From Atherix ibis (lineage: Eukaryota > Arthropoda > Insecta > Diptera > Athericidae): a stretch of 64,000 nucleotides of DNA. The notes beneath the pieces were generated by a model. The model was not told the DNA's origin. It was given only the letters and a program-made list of their open reading frames with translations, and did no database searches. This document shows, piece after piece, positions 11,911 through 25,000 of the stretch. Every line of letters starts with the position of its first letter. Within the stretch, counting starts at the first letter, position 1. Location of the stretch: positions 58,541,920 to 58,605,919 of the forward strand of contig OY282606.1 in the NCBI GenBank assembly GCA_958298945.1, read 5' to 3'. Both the position numbers and the translations under genes were made by a program.

Positions 11911-12810
11911 ATAAATTATATAATTCAGTTATCAATATAGCACGAAAAATTCATACTTGAAAATATAGCATAATTTCTTTTATTATAAGTGAAACCCTAT
12001 GAAAAATTAGGAAAATTAATTAAAGTTCATACATTTTTTAAAGCGGAATACACCTCAAAGGGATTAAGAAACTGAAGTTAGAATCCGCAAAAGTGTACTA
12101 TTTTTTTTAAAAGGTACTTTATTTTATAATAAATCTACGAACAACTATTAAAATTATGAATACAAATAAAAATAAATATTTACACATATATTATCATTTT
12201 TTTATGTTTATAATATATTGTTATGAGTTTTAATAAAGCTACTTGCATGGATACCGGTCAACAACGAAAAATATATCCTACACATATAAATCAAACTACG
12301 TGTATAACCGCAGACACTTGCCTGATAGCCCCACATACTTTGTAATCTTTCATCGTATATTTAGGTTCAATCGAATTAAAATATCTAAAAATTGTAGCTT
12401 ACCAATTTTGAGAAAGTTCACACAATTTATTGAATATTAAATTTTTTATTATTCTAATTAAATTTAAAAGAAATTTTGTCTGTTATTTTTAAATATACCT
12501 TTTCTGCATACTGGACGGTTATTTAATAAGTTTTAATGCTTAACTACTATCAACTTTAATGCTATGCAATGTAAAATCAGTAAAATAAAGAATTTAAAAT
12601 ATTTAAATAAACCTTGAAAAGCAGAAACTTTTAGGAAAATTCGATTATTTTCCTTATAATAACTATTATTTTTTAATATCTCGAACTGGAAAATATTTCA
12701 AAAGGGTTTCTGATATTAGTGGTGGATTCAACCTAAATAAAATCTAAAGTAACAGTCGGTCCCGTAGCACAGTCCCACGCTAATTTTCAAATTACTACGC
12801 AACCCTTCAG
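11911..12810. other. AT-rich DNA, nothing recognised
   Basis: No family-level coding similarity. An 'agatatctatccactcttactc' type sequence is duplicated in tandem at about 11838-11891, just at the edge of the I-like relic. Confidence 0.45.
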
Positions 12811-12814
12811 AAGT

Positions 12815-13465
12815 AAGTGAAGTTGTGTTTTTGTAGTGTGTTACGGAAACTGGTACAGAGAAATTCTGAGCAACGATGTACCATAAAATTTTTTGTTAAG
12901 CTTGATGAGTCCGCGAGTTTGCTTTACGCTTAAGATATAGCTAGCCCATTGGTAATATTCTTTGTCAAGAGGACAAGTTTTCGATCAGAGTAAGTATTTT
13001 ACTGAGGACTGAGAAGCAGTAGAAGACGAACATCTCTCAAGCAGTCTTTCAACGTTGAAAACTGATAAGAATGCAGAACAAGTAACGGCTCTTGTGACGT
13101 CAGACTTTGGAGCTTTATGAAAAGCTCAGACAAAGGATTTTCATATCACATCGCATATTCCAGACAATTCCACCAGACAACGCTCACTATCACATGGCCA
13201 TCTCCAACAACAAGTTTTTATTGTAAAAAGAATTCTGTCCATGTGATATTTTTTGTTCCCCAAAATCAGAAAATACTTGAAAGGCTGTCATATTTGTATT
13301 GTCGATAACATCTAAACAAGTGTAACGAAGAACTCAAAGCGAGTCTAGTTTATGTCTTCCAGTACTGCTATAAAAAGTGTAAATAACGATTCTACCGATG
13401 CTCGTACATATGACTGCCCACGGAAATTACTTTAAAGTGGATGAAAAATAAAATAAAATTATTGA
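12815..13465 (+). mobile_element. Relic mariner (irritans-like wording), heavily decayed
   Basis: Translation across frames recovers mariner landmarks in the right order: 'NTEQRCTIKFFVKL' (12853-12905, N-terminus), 'EAVEDEHLSSSLSTLKTDKN' (13013-13075; family E.VEDDPRSGRPSTSKTDEN), 'PDNSTRQRSL'-like (13160; family HHDNAPAHNSL), 'CPCDIFFVPQNQ' (13230-13270; family CPCDFFLFPK) and 'AHGNYFKVDEK' (13413-13450; C-terminal GDYFEGD). Large internal deletions and many stops. Confidence 0.65.
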
Positions 13466-13469
13466 AAAA

Positions 13470-14260
13470 ATACAAACCATATTACTTTTCTGCTATATTA
13501 TGTTGTAAATATTGATTTTTATAGTGGAAGAAAGTTTTAAATAGATTGAAGCTTAGAATTTTTGACAGTCTGAAAGTTCAAAAACTAATTACTACGTGTA
13601 TAATATATAGCCTGTTTAATTTTATTTAGTTTCTGAAAACTTTTTTGATTCGAATTGTGTAGTTTCACTTATTTCTAATACAAAAAATATATAACAGATA
13701 TAGAAATATATATACTATAAAAAATTAGTAATTGTCTATAATAATTCACCTAGAAATTTCACAATCGGCGTTTTCTTTTTTTAAACTAAAATATTTGTAT
13801 AATATTTATATAATAGGCATACAAAGTTGATGAGTAAAAAACCGTTTTTTTTCGAAACTATTGCCAAACATTGTTCGATTAGCTCAATGGTCAGGAAATT
13901 TTCCAAAATTCGGAATTCGATTAAAATTTTGATCAAATTTACATTCATTCGTAATTTACTTTTCAGTAGCCACTCTAATTTGATCTGCCAAGTTTGTATT
14001 TTTTCATTACATAAAATTCTTTGAATTTTTTCAAGCCTTATTATAAGTCATATATATTGTATATATATTATTTTAATTAAATAACAAATAGCCTATTTCA
14101 TTCATGTCTTCATTTAAATTTAAATTTAATTTGCTAACCGCAAATATAAAATGTACTGTACGATTAAAAAGTCTGCTAATGAAGGAAAAATGAAAAATGT
14201 ATAAATTATTTATAACAGTATACATATTGTTCATATATAAATAATACATTTTTGCAGATC
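13470..14260. other. AT-rich DNA, nothing recognised
   Basis: Long A/T tracts; no coding or repeat boundary identified. Confidence 0.5.
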
Positions 14261-14261
14261 T

Positions 14262-15425
14262 TTCATCATCATCGTCGTTAACATCGCGACAACTGGGAGT
14301 TCGTTCTAGGCCTGCTAAATAAAATAAATCTCGACGTCCCTGTTTCGCACTTTGGTCTTTTAGTTCGACACTCTCAGTATGTTTTTGACTTAAATGAGAT
14401 TAAGTGTCCAGCCCACCGCAGCCTCTTAATTTTATCCAAAATCGGACTGTTGTGGTAACACTCGAGGGTCTCGTTGATTCTCCACTCAAAAGCGGACAAG
14501 AGTTCGCTGACGGTTTTGCTGAGAACATGAATTTTTAAGAAATACATGAGTACTGGCAAAACTAGTATTTTGTACAGCAGTATCTTTGTATTATGATCAG
14601 AATTTTTGAATGAAAAATTTAGACTGACAGAAGAAGGCTCTGTTGAATGCTAGCAGCCGCGCGGATTTCTTTCTCCATATTGTTATTGACTGCTACTCTT
14701 AACCCCAAATAAAAAAATAGTTTAATTCTTCCAAAGCTGTAATCTCCTGTTTGTATGTGTCTAGTTCTAGTTGGTCTTGTCTTCGATGCCAACGCTGTCA
14801 CCATATACTTCATTTTGTGTGCAGCTCAAGAATTTTCACCGTAGGTTGAAATTATTGATGAAAACCCCTCGTGAAGCTTTTTCTCATCGAAACATAATGT
14901 CACTACCGTTGGCGTATGCTAAAAGCTGGGTAGACTCATTTAATCCTGCACCATGTTAATGAGAACGCACAAAAGTTTTTTGATTTGGTTGCTTTTACTT
15001 TCCCTTTTACAGGAGGGACTAGATTAGTTAGTCGAATTAATTTTTCTGCGATGATCAGCTCTCTCATGGATGTGTAGAGTTTTACTCACAACGTTATACT
15101 TCTATAATTTCTACACTCCTTGATATTTCCTTTTGTGTGTATCACACAGATAATTCCAAGCCACCAGTAATCGGGTATTGATTCGCTATCCGACTTTGGA
15201 CCATTAATTTTTGAATCATTTGGTGCGGTGCGTCGCCTCCGTACTTGACGACTTTGCTTGCAATGGTATCGATTCCGGGCGAATTGTGATTCTTCAATCG
15301 GCAAATCAATTTTATAGTTTTCTCGATACTTGGTGGCTGCAGCATGTGTTCTTGAACTTGCAGGACCTCAAACTCGTGTTCTGACTGGTTAGTGTTTAGG
15401 AGCTTATAAAAATATTTTACCCATC
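14262..15425 (-). mobile_element. RTE-like retroposon, 3' half (split by an inserted I-like copy)
   Basis: Reads leftward. 15345-15142 gives 'SIEKTIKLICRLKNHNSPGI' followed by 'YGGDAP' (family: E..I..LKN.KSPGIDGI..E.LKYGG). 15130-15090 gives 'TKGNIKECRNYRSITL' (family KKGD...C.NYR.ITL). 14813-14619 gives 'KYMVTA', 'DYSFGRIKLFFYLGLRVAV' and 'NNMEKEIRAA' (family F..V..F.YLGS...N....EI..R...A). 14490-14420 gives 'DKIKRLRWAGHLISF'. The left end has a (cat)n-type repeat at 14266-14280, as expected for an RTE tail. The 5' remainder is at 16946-17330. Frameshifted and inactive. Confidence 0.8.
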
Positions 15426-16945
15426 GTATCTCAATTGCCCTAGGAGGAAAATGAAATCTTCAGATTAAAAATGCTATTGACAAAATTAACACCATTCTCC
15501 GAATGGTTAAAATTTTACTCAGCAGCAAAAGTAAGGTAAGACAAAGTGAGGTAATTAGAGTAACCAACGCTCTTTTGGACGGAACTTTACTCTATTTCCT
15601 CACTATATATGTCAGTGTGCCAATAGCAGGGAAAAGCTAGTCGAGGCAGTGGTAAACCGTTGCATTAGACTAGTCAGTGGAGCACATCGGGTATCTCCGG
15701 TATAATCCATACCGATAGAAACTTATGCCTTCCAAATTACTCCCTCCACACTTTAATCAAAAACATTATCATCTACCCCAGTTCAAAAAGGAATTCATCA
15801 TCCCTATCCTTATTAATATCCCACTTTGAAAGCAATTTATCCATCCCCCCTCCCCCCGGTTACCAAAACTTCCCTTCCACACCCAAATTGCAAGCCGTGG
15901 TTGGGAGCAAAGTTGAAAGTAACTGCTTCTCTTGACAGGTCTAAGAAGGCTAGTACTAATCCGTCCATATATAGGAAACTTTTCGTTGAATAGTTGGACG
16001 GATTAAAAGATCATCGACTGTTGTTCACGGATGCCACCACTGACACCAATACTACATCTTTTTCGGTCGTAGAACTTTTTCGCTACAGCACCCGCGTACT
16101 ATGTTGTGGAATCTTCCCTTATAGAGCCGCTCCATATAATGGGGAGCTGTGGGCCATCAAAACAGCCATTGAAATTGCGACCAATATTCCCAGCCAACAA
16201 AGCGTTATTATTTTTAGCGACAGTCTTGCCGCCCTTAAAGCCATTTGTGGCCCATCGAGTAACCCAGTACTTAGTGCAATTCGTCGTAGCCTACTTAGCA
16301 ACAGGAGTGTCGAGTTGCAATGTGTTCCGGGGTATGTGGGTATTGTGGGTAATGAAAGTGCTGCAAAGTTGGCTAAAGAAACACTCCGTCGAACAGTCAT
16401 CACAGTCATTCAAAATCTGCCTCGCCTACTAACAGAATGGCAACTAACACCATTAGACATCCGCAGACACGATGACTGGACCAATAGCGACACATTTTGT
16501 CGACTCATTGGATAATCACTAATAAACCAGTGTATTCAACACCCATACCGAAATTCTGGGCGCGGAAGATCCTCCGAATCCGGATTGAACATACTGCTCT
16601 TACTCATAACTTTCTTTTTGGCAACACCAATCGTCCCTTATACCAATCCTGTGGCACCCATTTCACTATCATCCATATTCTACAGGAATGCTACATAACC
16701 AAGAATTACTTTGCGATCAGGATTCCTCCCATTATGGAGCTTCTGGACCCAACAACTCCATTCCCTAGTCCCATATTTAAACTTCTACAACATATTAATC
16801 TGCTCCATAAAATATAACAAAATTCTTAATATTCTATAGTACTAACCACAAACCAGTCTCTCTCAGAGAGATGGCATCACGGTTGTGGCGCTATGAAGTA
16901 GCCCCTGGCAATTGTCTAAGTGATCTTACAAACAACAATAACAAC
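15426..16945 (+). mobile_element. I-like retroposon copy A with 15-bp target-site duplication, 5'-truncated
   Basis: Flanked by 'aatattttacccatc' at 15411-15425 and again at 16946-16960. The element begins inside the reverse transcriptase thumb ('LQIKNAIDKINTILRMVKIL', 15450-15520), continues through the connection domain, RNase H (15994-16450) and the C-terminal region (16540-16800), and ends in 'cttacaaacaacaataacaac'. It landed in an RTE-like element of opposite orientation. Sister copies are at 54285-55805, 44171-44868, 20020-21040 and 10600-11910. Small deletions and stops upstream of RNase H show it is dead. Confidence 0.93.
15994..16515 (+). pseudogene. RNase H domain of I-like copy A polyprotein
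   Basis: An open stretch of 173 codons. The RNase H landmarks are visible: 'LLFTDATTDT' (first acidic residue), 'GELWAIKTAIEIA' (catalytic glutamate), 'FSDSLAALKAI' (catalytic aspartate) and 'VPGYVGIVGNESAAKLAKE'. In sister copy B the last block reads 'VPGHVGIVGNESDDKLAGE', so this copy has lost the histidine (Y instead of H) and the acidic residue (A instead of D). RNase H would remove RNA from the RNA/DNA hybrid during retrotransposition. The frame shifts near 16515 into 16497-16817, which encodes 'FWARKILRIRIEHTALTHNF' and the cysteine/histidine-bearing 'QSCGTHFTIIHILQEC'. Confidence 0.85.
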
Positions 16946-17330
16946 AATATTTTACCCATCAATTTAATACACCCATTAAATTGATGACCAGCGCCATATA
17001 TGAGTAAATCAATCACAGCTACGTAAAAGTTCTGCGCCTGGTGCCTTTGCTATCTATATTTCTCGATTTTACAAACCTGCTCGTTTCTTCAGGTTTTTTC
17101 CTCTATATTTGAGTTCTCTGCTCTACTCTTCATAATTCTCTATGCGTACCCGCATTTTCTGAAAATGCAGCATGGCTCGGTAAGAAGCATTCTTTTGTTT
17201 ACAATCATCGTCAAAGCAGCCATTCCAATTCTCTTTGCTGTTAAGGTCTGAGACTTTTTCACCCATACCAATGAAAATGCTCTTTCCAGAGCAAATTTGA
17301 CTATTTTTCAATTTAGTTGATTACTAAAGC
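16946..17330 (-). mobile_element. RTE-like retroposon, 5' remainder (endonuclease to reverse transcriptase linker)
   Basis: 17311-17123 on the minus strand encodes 'NWNGCFDDDCKQKNASYRAM' and 'RVRIENYEE', which fits the linker between endonuclease and reverse transcriptase in RTE-type elements (family wording W.FDDEC..A...KN.AY..ML). Rejoining 16946 to 15425 across the I-like insertion restores continuity ('VKYFYKLLNTNQSEHEFE'), supporting one interrupted element. The 5' end beyond about 17330 is not identifiable. Confidence 0.65.
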
Positions 17331-17410
17331 ACATATTGTAGAAATATTGTAAATTGAAAAAAATATTTTAAGGCATATGTGAGTGCTTCCATCAACTTGG
17401 TGAGCATTTT

Positions 17411-17452
17411 TGACTAGTTTGAATCAGATTGCTATTTGATTCAAACTAGTCA
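17411..17452. repeat. Short palindrome, 16-bp perfect arms
   Basis: Arms 17411-17426 and 17437-17452 with a 10-nt loop. It lies about 80 bp beyond the last recognisable RTE-like sequence. Confidence 0.85.
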
Positions 17453-19390
17453 GAAATAAGGAACAGTCTTTAGATAAAAATATAAGAAGATAGGGTTAAA
17501 AAGATTTACGATATATACGAGGCAGGAATTCATATAAAAAAGTGTGTCAGATAAGCCATTTATTAGAAATAAGTTAGATAGAGTCACAGATTTAATATCT
17601 CGTAGACGGAAGAGATATGCACAATTCTAATTATTAATAATATTTCAAAACATTTATTTTTAGAAATATCATTTTACTTTAGAAGATAGTTAGTCAGAGA
17701 ATAATATGCTTGGATTTGGTTGAACATATCAACATTTATTTACACAATAGGAATATTTATGCATATTCTTACTATACCTGCTCTACTTATTTTTTAATTT
17801 ACTTGATTATTATTACTTACTTTCTAATACATACATATGATTTACTGTAATCAGAAATTAAACTGTAAAATTACTCCACTATTAAAGCAAAAACTTTCTT
17901 AAAGATATTGTGTTTTTGTATGTTGTAAATTTCAAATAGTTTATCTTGTATCTAACTACTTATAATACTTTTTTTTTTAATATTTTAGTTATAAATACAA
18001 TGTAAATTAAACAAAAAACAACGAAAAAAAAATCTAAACTTCAATTCGCAATACATACTAAGGCATAAATAAATACTTTGAAAAATGCTACAAACTCATC
18101 AAATAAAAAAGCAAACTAGATAATGTATCCTTGCAAATTGCTTACGCTCCACTTTTGGCCTCATCAACATTTTTATTATTATCTTCATCATAGAATTATG
18201 AAGAAAACGCTCCAAATATTTTTAAAAGTTCGTTTTACATTAAATTTCAATTTGTATTTTTCCGTTTCCTCTCGTACGAGAACAACATGTACATATATAT
18301 AAAAATATTTTCAACATTCCTTTTATAAATGTAATAAAATAATTCAACCTAAAAAAGAAGGAAAAGAAGAATAAAATTATATAAAAAGGGGTTAAAATGT
18401 ATATAAAGTCTATTTATTAAAATTATTCTTAGATCAGCAACTTCTTTGGAATGTTGCAGATTGCTCCCTATTGATATGAACAGTTTTATTTTGCTGTACT
18501 AATTATATAATCTCCAGTCATTAGTCTTTTTGCAAATCTCTTCAGATTTTATTATTTTTCTAATTCTATAGTATACAGAAAAGATAATAATATATAGTCT
18601 TTAAATGTTCTCCCGTTTCCTAATAAACTGTTTTTATATTTTTTTTATATCTTCTATTAAGAAAGATCACAGATGCTTCATTAATATTAATTGTTGCCTG
18701 AACAAATAAGTACCATACTCCATTGATTATTATCATTCAAAATTTACTAGAAGCCATGAAAAAAAAACTGTTTTGATGAAAATGAAGTTTTTTTTCTTAA
18801 CTTGAAGAAAAAAACAAATTTATACAAAATTTTTATTGATTAAATAATTGTATTCATTTATTTATCTGTTTTTGTTAGGCTTTTAACAATATTAATTTAA
18901 TTACATACAGTAAATTTTAAGTTTAATGATTAGCAAATATGATAGAACTACAATTCTGCAAACTTTTCCACAATTAGTCTCTATTCAAAGAATAATTTAT
19001 AGAATAACAGCTAAAATGATCAACAATATTTATTATCAATAAAATACTGAGAATTCGAAATACTAAATAATTTTTTTTTTTTATTTTTTAACATGAGTAA
19101 CATAATTTACAAAAAAAAATTTGATTTTATAAATTTTGAATTATTATAGTCTCACTAAGAATTTGTTTTGTAATTTTTATTTTTATAAAATTATCAATAT
19201 TTGTAAAATATTGCACAAACAAGTACTAATTTATTATATATATATTTTCAAATATGAGTGAATTATATTTGTTGTGCTATTACATGGAATAATTAATGTG
19301 AATACTCTTTGACAGCCTAAGGGAGAGAACTGTAAAATTATGCAATTCTACAAATAATCTGTCAATCACTTAGTCGTGCTGAATGATCGC
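17453..19390. other. AT-rich DNA, nothing recognised
   Basis: Long A/T tracts and no coherent frame. No RNA gene or repeat boundary found. Confidence 0.5.
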
Positions 19391-19394
19391 AGTA

Positions 19395-20015
19395 TCACCA
19401 ATGATTTCGGCATGTACGCAATAGTGTTCATCGTTATATGAAGGCCAATTATTCTTTGAAGCATTCTCTAAAGTTATCGGTAAAACCAACTATCGTATAT
19501 CAAAGTTGTTAATAATTTTTATCTTTAATAGTTCGCCTTTTTATCATAAATATGCTCCGATGGAACATATCTGAATTATAAGTAGTCAATCCTTGGGTTT
19601 CAGGTTCATTTTTGGAGACACTATCTATTTCTCTTTTAACATTCCTTTCGGCATATGGGGATCTTTCTTATAAGTAAGAAGATATACGTGCACAACATTG
19701 GAACCATATGTGGTTCCAGCACAATTGCGTTATTGAAAAAATATCCCGCAAAATTATATTGTAGATTTATTTAAAAATCGATTTAACGACAACGTGACGC
19801 AATGGATATGTAAATTGGTCTCCAAGATCAGATGATTTGACAATGCTTGATTATTCCTTGTAGAAACATGTAATGTCGTTAGGATATGCTCACGAAAGCA
19901 CAAAAATCGAAAACATATTATTTAATTACTACTCAGAAAAAATTTGGGAATATGTGTAAGTAAATATGGGGAATGGGGATTTGATCAGAGCAGAAATGGT
20001 GAAGTTTGCTTGCCC
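19395..20015 (+). mobile_element. Decayed WFQQ-family transposase relic (copy 4)
   Basis: Recognisable pieces in order: 'NHMWFQHNC' (19705-19731; family DDMWFQQDG, aspartate lost), 'DLFKNRFNDNVTQ' (19765-19803), 'GYVNWSPRSDDLTMLDYSL' (19807-19860; family GDVNWPPRSCDLTPLDYFL) and 'KHVMSLGYAHEST' (19864-19900; family GYVKSLVYADKP). Stops and frameshifts throughout. The left limit is uncertain. Confidence 0.65.
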
Positions 20016-20019
20016 AGAA

Positions 20020-21040
20020 TTTTCGAATGATTGTTGAGTATACTGGTTTTCCGATGTCTTTAACCATTCATCAACTCTGTTTGTCTACGCATGGCTAATG
20101 GTGTTCACTGCAATTTTTATTATGCGAAAAAAAATTATGAATAACAAAGATTACATAATGATGGAGAGCCTCTTCCGCCAATCTATCAACCCACTAATTA
20201 CCCAGAATGCCAAACACGACGTTTTTATTATTTTCGACAAATATCATTGAGCACTAGACAATTTGACGAACCAAAAATAACTTCAAGGAATGAGATTCTA
20301 TATGTAAAGATGTATACTCGTATATTGTTGGTGATTGAGAGGTTGATTGTATTCTTAACTACCGCTCTAATTACCCAGATCTCATGAAAATGAGAGTTTT
20401 TAAATGAAAGCATTCCACTGCAGAGTTCATGCTGGAAATTTCCAAATAACTGAATAACAGAAAAGGTGTTATATGGTTTCAACAGCTGCATTCGTGAATA
20501 TTAGAATTATGTATATTAAATGGATAGTTGTTTCCCTTACTGTACCTGCTGATTGGCTTAAATACCCTCAACTACCCGCTCCAAATCACGGTTTCCAATC
20601 CGGTTATGGCAGTGAGGTTTGGAAATAAAGAGAAATAGTAGTTGGATGTGTTTTGAACTTAAAAGTCATTAGAAAACTGGACATTAAATTTCCTTTTAAT
20701 AACGTGGTAAAAATGATTTGCTTTAAAAGATTTTCAAGAAAAACATAAATTATTGTAACTAAAATTTATGGGAAATATGTACATACTCGTATACTTTACA
20801 GAAGGTTTTCAAGAAGTTTTAATATATAAAGTATTGTATTCGACTATCCAGTGTACTCCACTGGATAGTCGAATACAATACTTTATTGCTAATAAGGTTT
20901 GTTTTTGCCTTGTTACTGTCATTCTCCTTGAGGAATGCTATTTTCCATTATGCTTTTTAACAAAATATAACCTTTTGCCCCAATCGTTAAGGTTATAACT
21001 TTTTGTCCTAAGCGGTAAGGAGTGTTGACTATTCAAGTAT
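20020..21040 (-). mobile_element. Ancient I-like retroposon copy (RNase H region), heavily diverged
   Basis: Three stretches match copy B (54285-55805) in order and orientation at nucleotide level: 20029-20130 (compare 54695-54830), 20185-20300 (compare 54890-55020) and 20570-20640 (compare 55330-55385), then 20852-20960 (compare 55615-55700). Identity is low but collinear over about 1 kb. Between the third and fourth stretches lies a snap-back palindrome. No reading frame survives. Confidence 0.65.
20828..20884. repeat. Snap-back palindrome, 26-bp perfect arms
   Basis: Arms 20828-20853 and 20859-20884, loop 'tactc'. The right arm continues into sequence homologous to copy B of the I-like element ('ccactggctagtc' there, 'ccactggatagtc' here), so the right arm is native and the left arm is the reversed copy. 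Confidence 0.92.
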
Positions 21041-21095
21041 GTAATGCCGAAAATAAATTATTTTTAGACAGTTTATTGTTCGATTATTTTGTTAT

Positions 21096-22012
21096 ATCAG
21101 GTATATAAGCTTAAATCCGCTGTTTTTTATTAAAAACAACTCATGTTTTTTCATATACAGCAAAAACAAATTTATTCAAAGTAAAAAAAAAACTTGTCAT
21201 GTCTTTGTTGATAATTCATTCTTTTTCACGCAGAGCACAGTGCAATTTAATCGGTTGTTGGTGGTAGCGGTGGGCATTGACAGTTTCACCAGATTTCAAC
21301 ACCTCATAGTAGACGATACCCTGGTGACCCCACCAAACACACAGCATCGTCTTCCGTCCGCAGCGATTTGCTCTTGGGGAAGATGTTGATGGTTGGCCGG
21401 GATCAACCCCCGATTTCTTGCGTTTAGGATTCTCGAAATATATCCACTTTTCACCGCCTTTCACAATCCGATGCAGGAACGACTTTCTTTTTGTCTGGCG
21501 AGCAAGATTTCGCATGTGTTTTGGCGTTGCTCCATTTGCCTATTTTGGCGTTGCTCCGCGAGCATTTTTTGCGATTGGGTATCGTCTTCATCCAAAAGAG
21601 CCTACAATTGATGGTCCTCAACCTTCCTAGGCCGATTTTCACGTTTCTTGTCCCACAAGTCAAAATTGCCGTCTTTGAACCAACGAAACCAATTTCGGCA
21701 CGTTGTTTCCGATAAAGCACTGTCATCATAGGCTTCCATATGTGTAAGCATTCGATGCGATTCGGCAGCCGATTTCTTCAAATTGAAACAGAAAAGCAGA
21801 ACTTCCCGCATATGCTCTTTTTCTGGCACAAAACTAGACATGATTACCAAAGGAAAAATATTTGTTGTTGTACGAAATTGCTGACAATGTGCACTGACTA
21901 ATGTTGACAGATGTCAAACTCATAAAAAAAAAGTATGACGTGCCCATGGTAGGTTAATACGGTCACTCACGCCATCTATGACCAAAGAGCGGATATAAGC
22001 TTATACACCTAG
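21096..22012 (-). mobile_element. Mos1-like mariner, deletion derivative 1
   Basis: Ends are inverted repeats sharing 'ataagctt' and 'cgga/tccg' cores, bordered by TA at 21094-21095 and 22013-22014. The minus strand starts with 'MSSFVPEKEHMREVLLF' (21841 leftward), then 'KKSAAESHRML', 'CRNWFRWFKDGNFDLWDKK', 'FLHRIVKGGEKWIYF' (first catalytic block, GDEKW changed to GGEKW) and 'TMLCVWWGHQGIVYYE'. The frame then runs to about 21225, and the second and third catalytic aspartate blocks are deleted. It could only move with transposase from elsewhere. Confidence 0.9.
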
Positions 22013-22014
22013 TA

Positions 22015-25000
22015 TATTTTTTTTTAAATGTTCTAACCCTCTTAATAAACAAACGACTCAAAATTCTAGAGTACTTTGTAGTGGGGGTTTCATAAACAGC
22101 TATTTCGAGTAGAATATATTAAACCGACATAGAATCAGTTGACTACCACAAACCATGTTATTAGTATTCTGGTACTTGATGTGGTTTCGCGTTAAAGCTT
22201 TGATTCCACATAGAAAAACGCATTTTTCTGCTACTAGGCAGCTCATAATTTTGACAAATGGGCTGACTTTAAATTCTTACTATGTAAATATAGTTATGTA
22301 TTTGTAAACAGAAATTATAAAATTTTTTATAATTATAAATATTTGTGTATAATTATAAAATGATATTATTAAAATAATTGTTATTTATTTCAAATCAATA
22401 TTTATAATTAAATAATTTACTTGCATAATAATTATATTTTATTTGGTAAAAAAATCTTTTGAATAATAATCAAGGGATATATTTTTTGTTAAATAATATA
22501 ACCAAAAATAATTTTCATATAAAAGAATAAACATAGTCAATAGCTGATGGGTGAAATAAATTTAATGTAAACTAAATCAAAATTAATATTTTGTTGAGAC
22601 AAATTTGATATAAAATAATAGTGTGTGCTTACAAATGATACTTTCCCGCTATAGCGGGATATATGGATTAATTTATTTATGGTTCATATAACATACTGTG
22701 CGTTTATTATGCGTTCGGATGCAATATGAGGATAATGTCGAAAAACTATATAAATCTGCATAGATTCGTGCGTTTGCATTAAATTGGCTTATGCAAATGC
22801 AGATGCTACTTTATTAACAATTGGCTCCTCAATTTATTAATTATGAACTAAAACTGAAATTTCCCAACGCAATTGTCTACACATATTATTTAGCTTATAA
22901 ACTATACGTAACTGCACTTAAATACAAACCAGCATATTTTAAGGATACGAAGGCTTGAATAACGAAAATAAATATGCCACTTGCCTTCTGTATACATACC
23001 TGAATATATTTTATTAATGTACTCATTCATAATATTGCATATGTACCATGTTGTCGAACTTGGATATTTGCCACAAATTCAGTACTATCCTTATATATGA
23101 AATGAATAGTAGGATATTAAGATCAACATAATTTATGCATGTAGAAATTATATTAACATTAAGTAGTTACAAACACCTTCGATGTGTTGGAACTCAATAA
23201 TATAGGCCTATCTTAATGGAAAGTTATCCTTTTCCAACATTCATTGACTAAAACCATCCGCAAGGTATCAAATCTAACTAAATGATAGACCACAGTAATC
23301 ATGCAGCTGGCCATCAAAAATATCAAGAATTAAAGGAACAAATATGTTGTAATATCTATGCTTACATATCAAGATTTATTTTGATGATAATAATGTATAG
23401 ATGAATCGTTTACCGGCAAACACACCAAATATTGTTCCTGCATACGTTACGTATTTTACTAAATATTGTATTTAAATTTAGGAGTGAAATAAGATTATTT
23501 TAAGTGCATAGATATGTACGTATACACACATTTTAGTATAAAGTAAGGCAAATTATATATTGCTTATTATGTAGTTTACCTCGAATAAATATATTCATAA
23601 TGGTTGTTTGTTTATTTTGGGCAGACGGAAAATTTATTGTCTTAGAAATACAAACTCTTATTAGTTATGAGTTATTTTAGATCATGTGCAAACATTGATT
23701 TTATTGTAGTTATCCAACAAGATTTTATTTAGATATGGTATTTTTTATATATTTTTATATAAATATGTATAAATAGAATTTTTTAATTATATGCATAATG
23801 CCGAAAATATTATATTATTTAAAAAATATAGAATATTTTAATTACATTTATAATATATTAGTACTTACAAATATAAAAAGCAGATTTTTTTATAAACCTG
23901 AAGGAGTAAATTTTTAATTTGGTAATTCTTAATTCGGTGTTACTAATGGTTGCAAGATCTTCGAGGATTTATGTTATGTATTCAAAGCTACTGCGACCAT
24001 TATTTAAGTGGAACATTATTTTGGAAAAAAATTAGTTTGTTTGTTTTTATGTGAGGTTTCTGAAATAAAAGCCACATACCATTATGTAGCGCTACAACCA
24101 AATAAAACTCGTCAATAATAAGTTCATGTCGAATTAGGTCAACAAATAAGCTTTCAATAGTCTCCAAGACTGCGAGACTGTTGCTAAAAGCTATATCACT
24201 GCAGTACCAACTGCTATAGTATTTGTTCAAACTAACGAAGGATACAGGTTCTTAAGGAATTGTAATTAATGGTAGATCGAATTTTTGTTAAACTAGCGAA
24301 TTTTTGTTATATATATTGTAGTATATATATTAATTGGCGATGACTTTTCATTGTTTGAATCAATCTTATAAAAACTCTGCCGATGTAATTTTATAGAAAA
24401 TTATAAAGTATATAAAATATTTATGGTATACTAAGTTATCAGTGTTATACAATAATATTAAAAAGTGTTTATAAAAAGTATTATAACAAAAGTGATTCAG
24501 CAATTATATAAAAATGATTAGTGTACAAGATAGAATCAAGAAGTTATTTAAATTTTATAAGACCATTAAAATTATGAGATCGTATTTTCTTTATTCAAAA
24601 AAGTGTCAAATTATTATCAGTTAATCATAGATGAGTTTATTCTAAGTGTTTTTGTACATCTTGTGCTTACTAAAAAATGCCCATTTGGTAAATAATTAAA
24701 TAAATTTAAATTAATACAAATATTATTTAAATTAATATAAAATCTTTTAGTATTTAAGAAAACTTCAAAAAATATTTATAGAGTATAATATTGAGTTAAA
24801 GAGAAATTGCAGTTTATACGCTAAAAGGTTTTTATTTGACTAATCACATGGTTTAATGGTAATTAACTTGTTTAAGAGGGTTAGGCAAAAATAAACATCA
24901 TGTATGGGAGGAAGTATTTCGTTCTAAGAAGAAAACCAATACAATCAATTTTTTGCGTAGTTATGATTTTTAAATACAGTATTTCAGTTCAAAACCAAGC

